Source: Clostridia bacterium (GTDB lineage Bacteria; Bacillota_E; RBS10-35; JAJYVN01). From it: a DNA stretch of 7,824 nt. Of this stretch, positions 7,501-7,824 are shown piece by piece (position 1 is the stretch's first letter; every line of letters starts with the position of its first letter). The position numbers and the translations under genes are program-made. The notes below the pieces were generated by a model. It had not been told where the DNA came from. It did no database searches and saw only the letters and a program-made list of their open reading frames with translations. The stretch lies in the NCBI GenBank assembly GCA_027335515.1, contig DAHWHT010000258.1, positions 1 through 7,824 of the forward strand. The letters run 5' to 3'.

Positions 7501-7824
7501 TCCAGCACCAGACACAGCGGCCCGCGCCCGCGCCACCGCACATACTCCAGGACCGACACCGGGGGGTGCGCAAAGGGCAGATGGCGTTCCCAAACGGCGG
7601 CCGCGCTCCGCGCCCCAAGGGCTTCCACGTCGGCGCGCACCGCATCTTCAAGTCGGACACGGGCTTCGACCCCCGGCGCTCCAAGACGGGGCGCGGCCGC
7701 ATCCGCCGCGGCAGTGAGGCGGGCGATCGCCGCGGCGCACGCGGCCGCCTGCGGGGCGGGTACTTCGCGCGCCGGAGGCACGGCCACCGCGTCCAGCGAT
7801 TCCAACGACCGCTGAGTGTCCGCG
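4581..7824 (-). CDS. mfd: Transcription-repair coupling factor Mfd (5' end beyond window)
   Basis: Superfamily 2 DNA translocase that removes stalled RNA polymerase at lesions and recruits UvrA for nucleotide excision repair. The frame is open to the right edge. Its first in-window residues, ADTQRSLESLDAVAVPPARE, match the family's DxxTQRS..PARE segment, so about 200 N-terminal residues lie outside. Counting from the TTG at 7805: the UvrB-like remnant runs to about 280; the CarD-like polymerase-interaction domain is at about 293-350 (GDYVVHSSHGIGQYLG, YEGTDRLYVPTDQI); Walker A GDVGYGKTE is at 445-453; DEEH is at 546-549; TMTATPIPRTL is at 570-580; QIRGRVGRS is at 715-723; the TRG translocation motif is at about 756-777; and the C-terminal D7 regulatory domain is at about 815-960. 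All RecG-like motor motifs look intact. After about residue 985 comes a 90-residue Pro/Ala/Arg-rich tail not usual for Mfd. It leads the LarA-like gene by 2 bp. Confidence 0.98.
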   Translation of the reverse strand, partial: ADTQRSLESLDAVAVPPAREVPAPQAAACAAAIARLTAAADAAAPRLGAPGVEARVRLEDAVRADVEALGARSAAAVWERHLPFAHPPVSVLEYVRWRGRGPLCLVLDAAATMDAVRTLHRHEQERLAGFLSDGRILPEQAAAFGLPLDWQADAGPRGVTLFVDSLGRHIPGVEPQERVELAARSAPPLAGQWSLALDTLRRWQRAGHRVVCWAGGKERAAHTLRELQDAGLNAARAGQPPWPVSGQIAVATGRLPAGFEIPGLGLAVLGETELFGRRPRPTRVRRASRDATQLQSYEDLQVGDYVVHSSHGIGQYLGTSTLSVQGKSRDYLVLRYEGTDRLYVPTDQIALVQKYIGGEGRAPRISRLGGAEWSKVKQRVKESVRAMAEELIALYAARQSLSGHAFSGDTPWQQEFEEAFPYEETPDQLQAIREIKQDMERAVPMDRLLCGDVGYGKTEVAMRAAFKAVADGRQVAVLVPTTILAEQHFLTFGERFRGFPMQIRMLSRFRNRQEQAETITALRRGTADIVIGTHRLLQGDVDFKNLGLVVIDEEHRFGVAHKERLKQLRQTVDVLTMTATPIPRTLHMAMAGVRDMSAITTPPENRYPIETVVVEWSPALVREALSRELARRGQIYYLHNRVQGISGAQDRIRGLVPDADVIVAHGQMPEDQLETVMADFWSGEHQILLATTIIESGLDIPNANTLIVEDADRLGLAQLYQIRGRVGRSSRVAYAYFTYRRDKVLTEIASKRLEAIKQFTELGSGFKIALRDLEIRGAGNILGPEQHGFVAAVGFDLYAQLLEEAVRDLKGERAAPVHRATVELGVDAFIDDAYVPESQVKLEFYKKIHAASAAADLAAVEEELRDRFGAPPAGVDHLLRLARVRLLAQDLGLLGVVQEGRRLTFSFPNYAAALLPRLQDLVARSGRRLRVRAVPKPQLEWQLDGMDDATVLAAAEGCLQLLAGHPQVRAWRQGLEGAADRGDVAAEVASALRPASQIPPPAPVRSTPPPSRPVAPVRPAAEPVDRLAASAGWVRVDAPARAPRKAGPAPGRPLRAAVPPGLAVSPGRDGRRQGAPGRRS
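4590..4596 (-). promoter_or_regulatory. Ribosome-binding site of the LarA-like gene
   Basis: The minus strand reads GGGGAGG within the last codons of mfd, 11 nt before the ATG at 4578. Together with the 2-bp gap after the mfd TAG it indicates translational coupling, and it supports this ATG over starts farther upstream in the open frame. Confidence 0.55.

Noticed and set aside
7803..7805. TTG at 7805 as the real start of mfd
   Set aside because: The frame continues without a stop to the right edge, and the residues before it (ADTQRS) match the conserved internal Mfd segment, so the true start lies outside the window.

Overview
The window is GC-rich and gene-dense, and every real gene lies on the minus strand. 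Read in the direction of transcription (right to left), the order is: mfd (5' end beyond the right edge), a LarA-like (DUF2088/lactate racemase-domain) protein, spoVT, a SpoVB/YabM-type membrane flippase, and mazG (3' end just beyond the left edge). The core order mfd - spoVT - yabM/spoVB-like - mazG is the block known from Bacillus subtilis and many other endospore-forming Bacillota. SpoVT is the forespore-specific regulator and is almost identical in its DNA-binding domain to the Bacillus protein. I therefore infer a high-GC, spore-forming member of the Bacillota (the kind of composition seen in Symbiobacterium, Thermaerobacter, Limnochorda or Sulfobacillus-like lineages). The sequence alone does not fix the genus. 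GTG starts (spoVT, the flippase, mazG) fit a high-GC genome.

Layout: bases 4581-7824 hold the transcription-repair coupling factor Mfd, complete except for its first roughly 200 residues, with an unusual Pro/Ala/Arg-rich C-terminal tail. Two bases after its stop, the LarA-like gene (3274-4578) begins, so the two are surely co-transcribed. A 188-bp non-coding gap (3086-3273) then separates this pair from spoVT (2531-3085), which has a strong ribosome-binding site and a GTG start. A 91-bp gap (2440-2530), containing a possible -10 box, precedes the flippase gene (814-2439). mazG (1-799) follows after 14 bp, with its ribosome-binding site overlapping the flippase stop.

Functionally the block combines DNA repair coupled to transcription (Mfd), removal of aberrant nucleoside triphosphates (MazG), spore-stage gene control (SpoVT) and envelope or spore-cortex lipid-linked precursor transport (flippase). 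The LarA-like protein is the odd member: it is not part of the classical block and its substrate is unknown. I see no RNA genes, mobile elements, CRISPR arrays or phage genes. The long plus-strand ORFs are high-GC shadows of the minus-strand genes. Nothing here amounts to a new defence or mobile system. The points worth a second look are the LarA-like insertion, the Mfd tail and the short single-function form of MazG.
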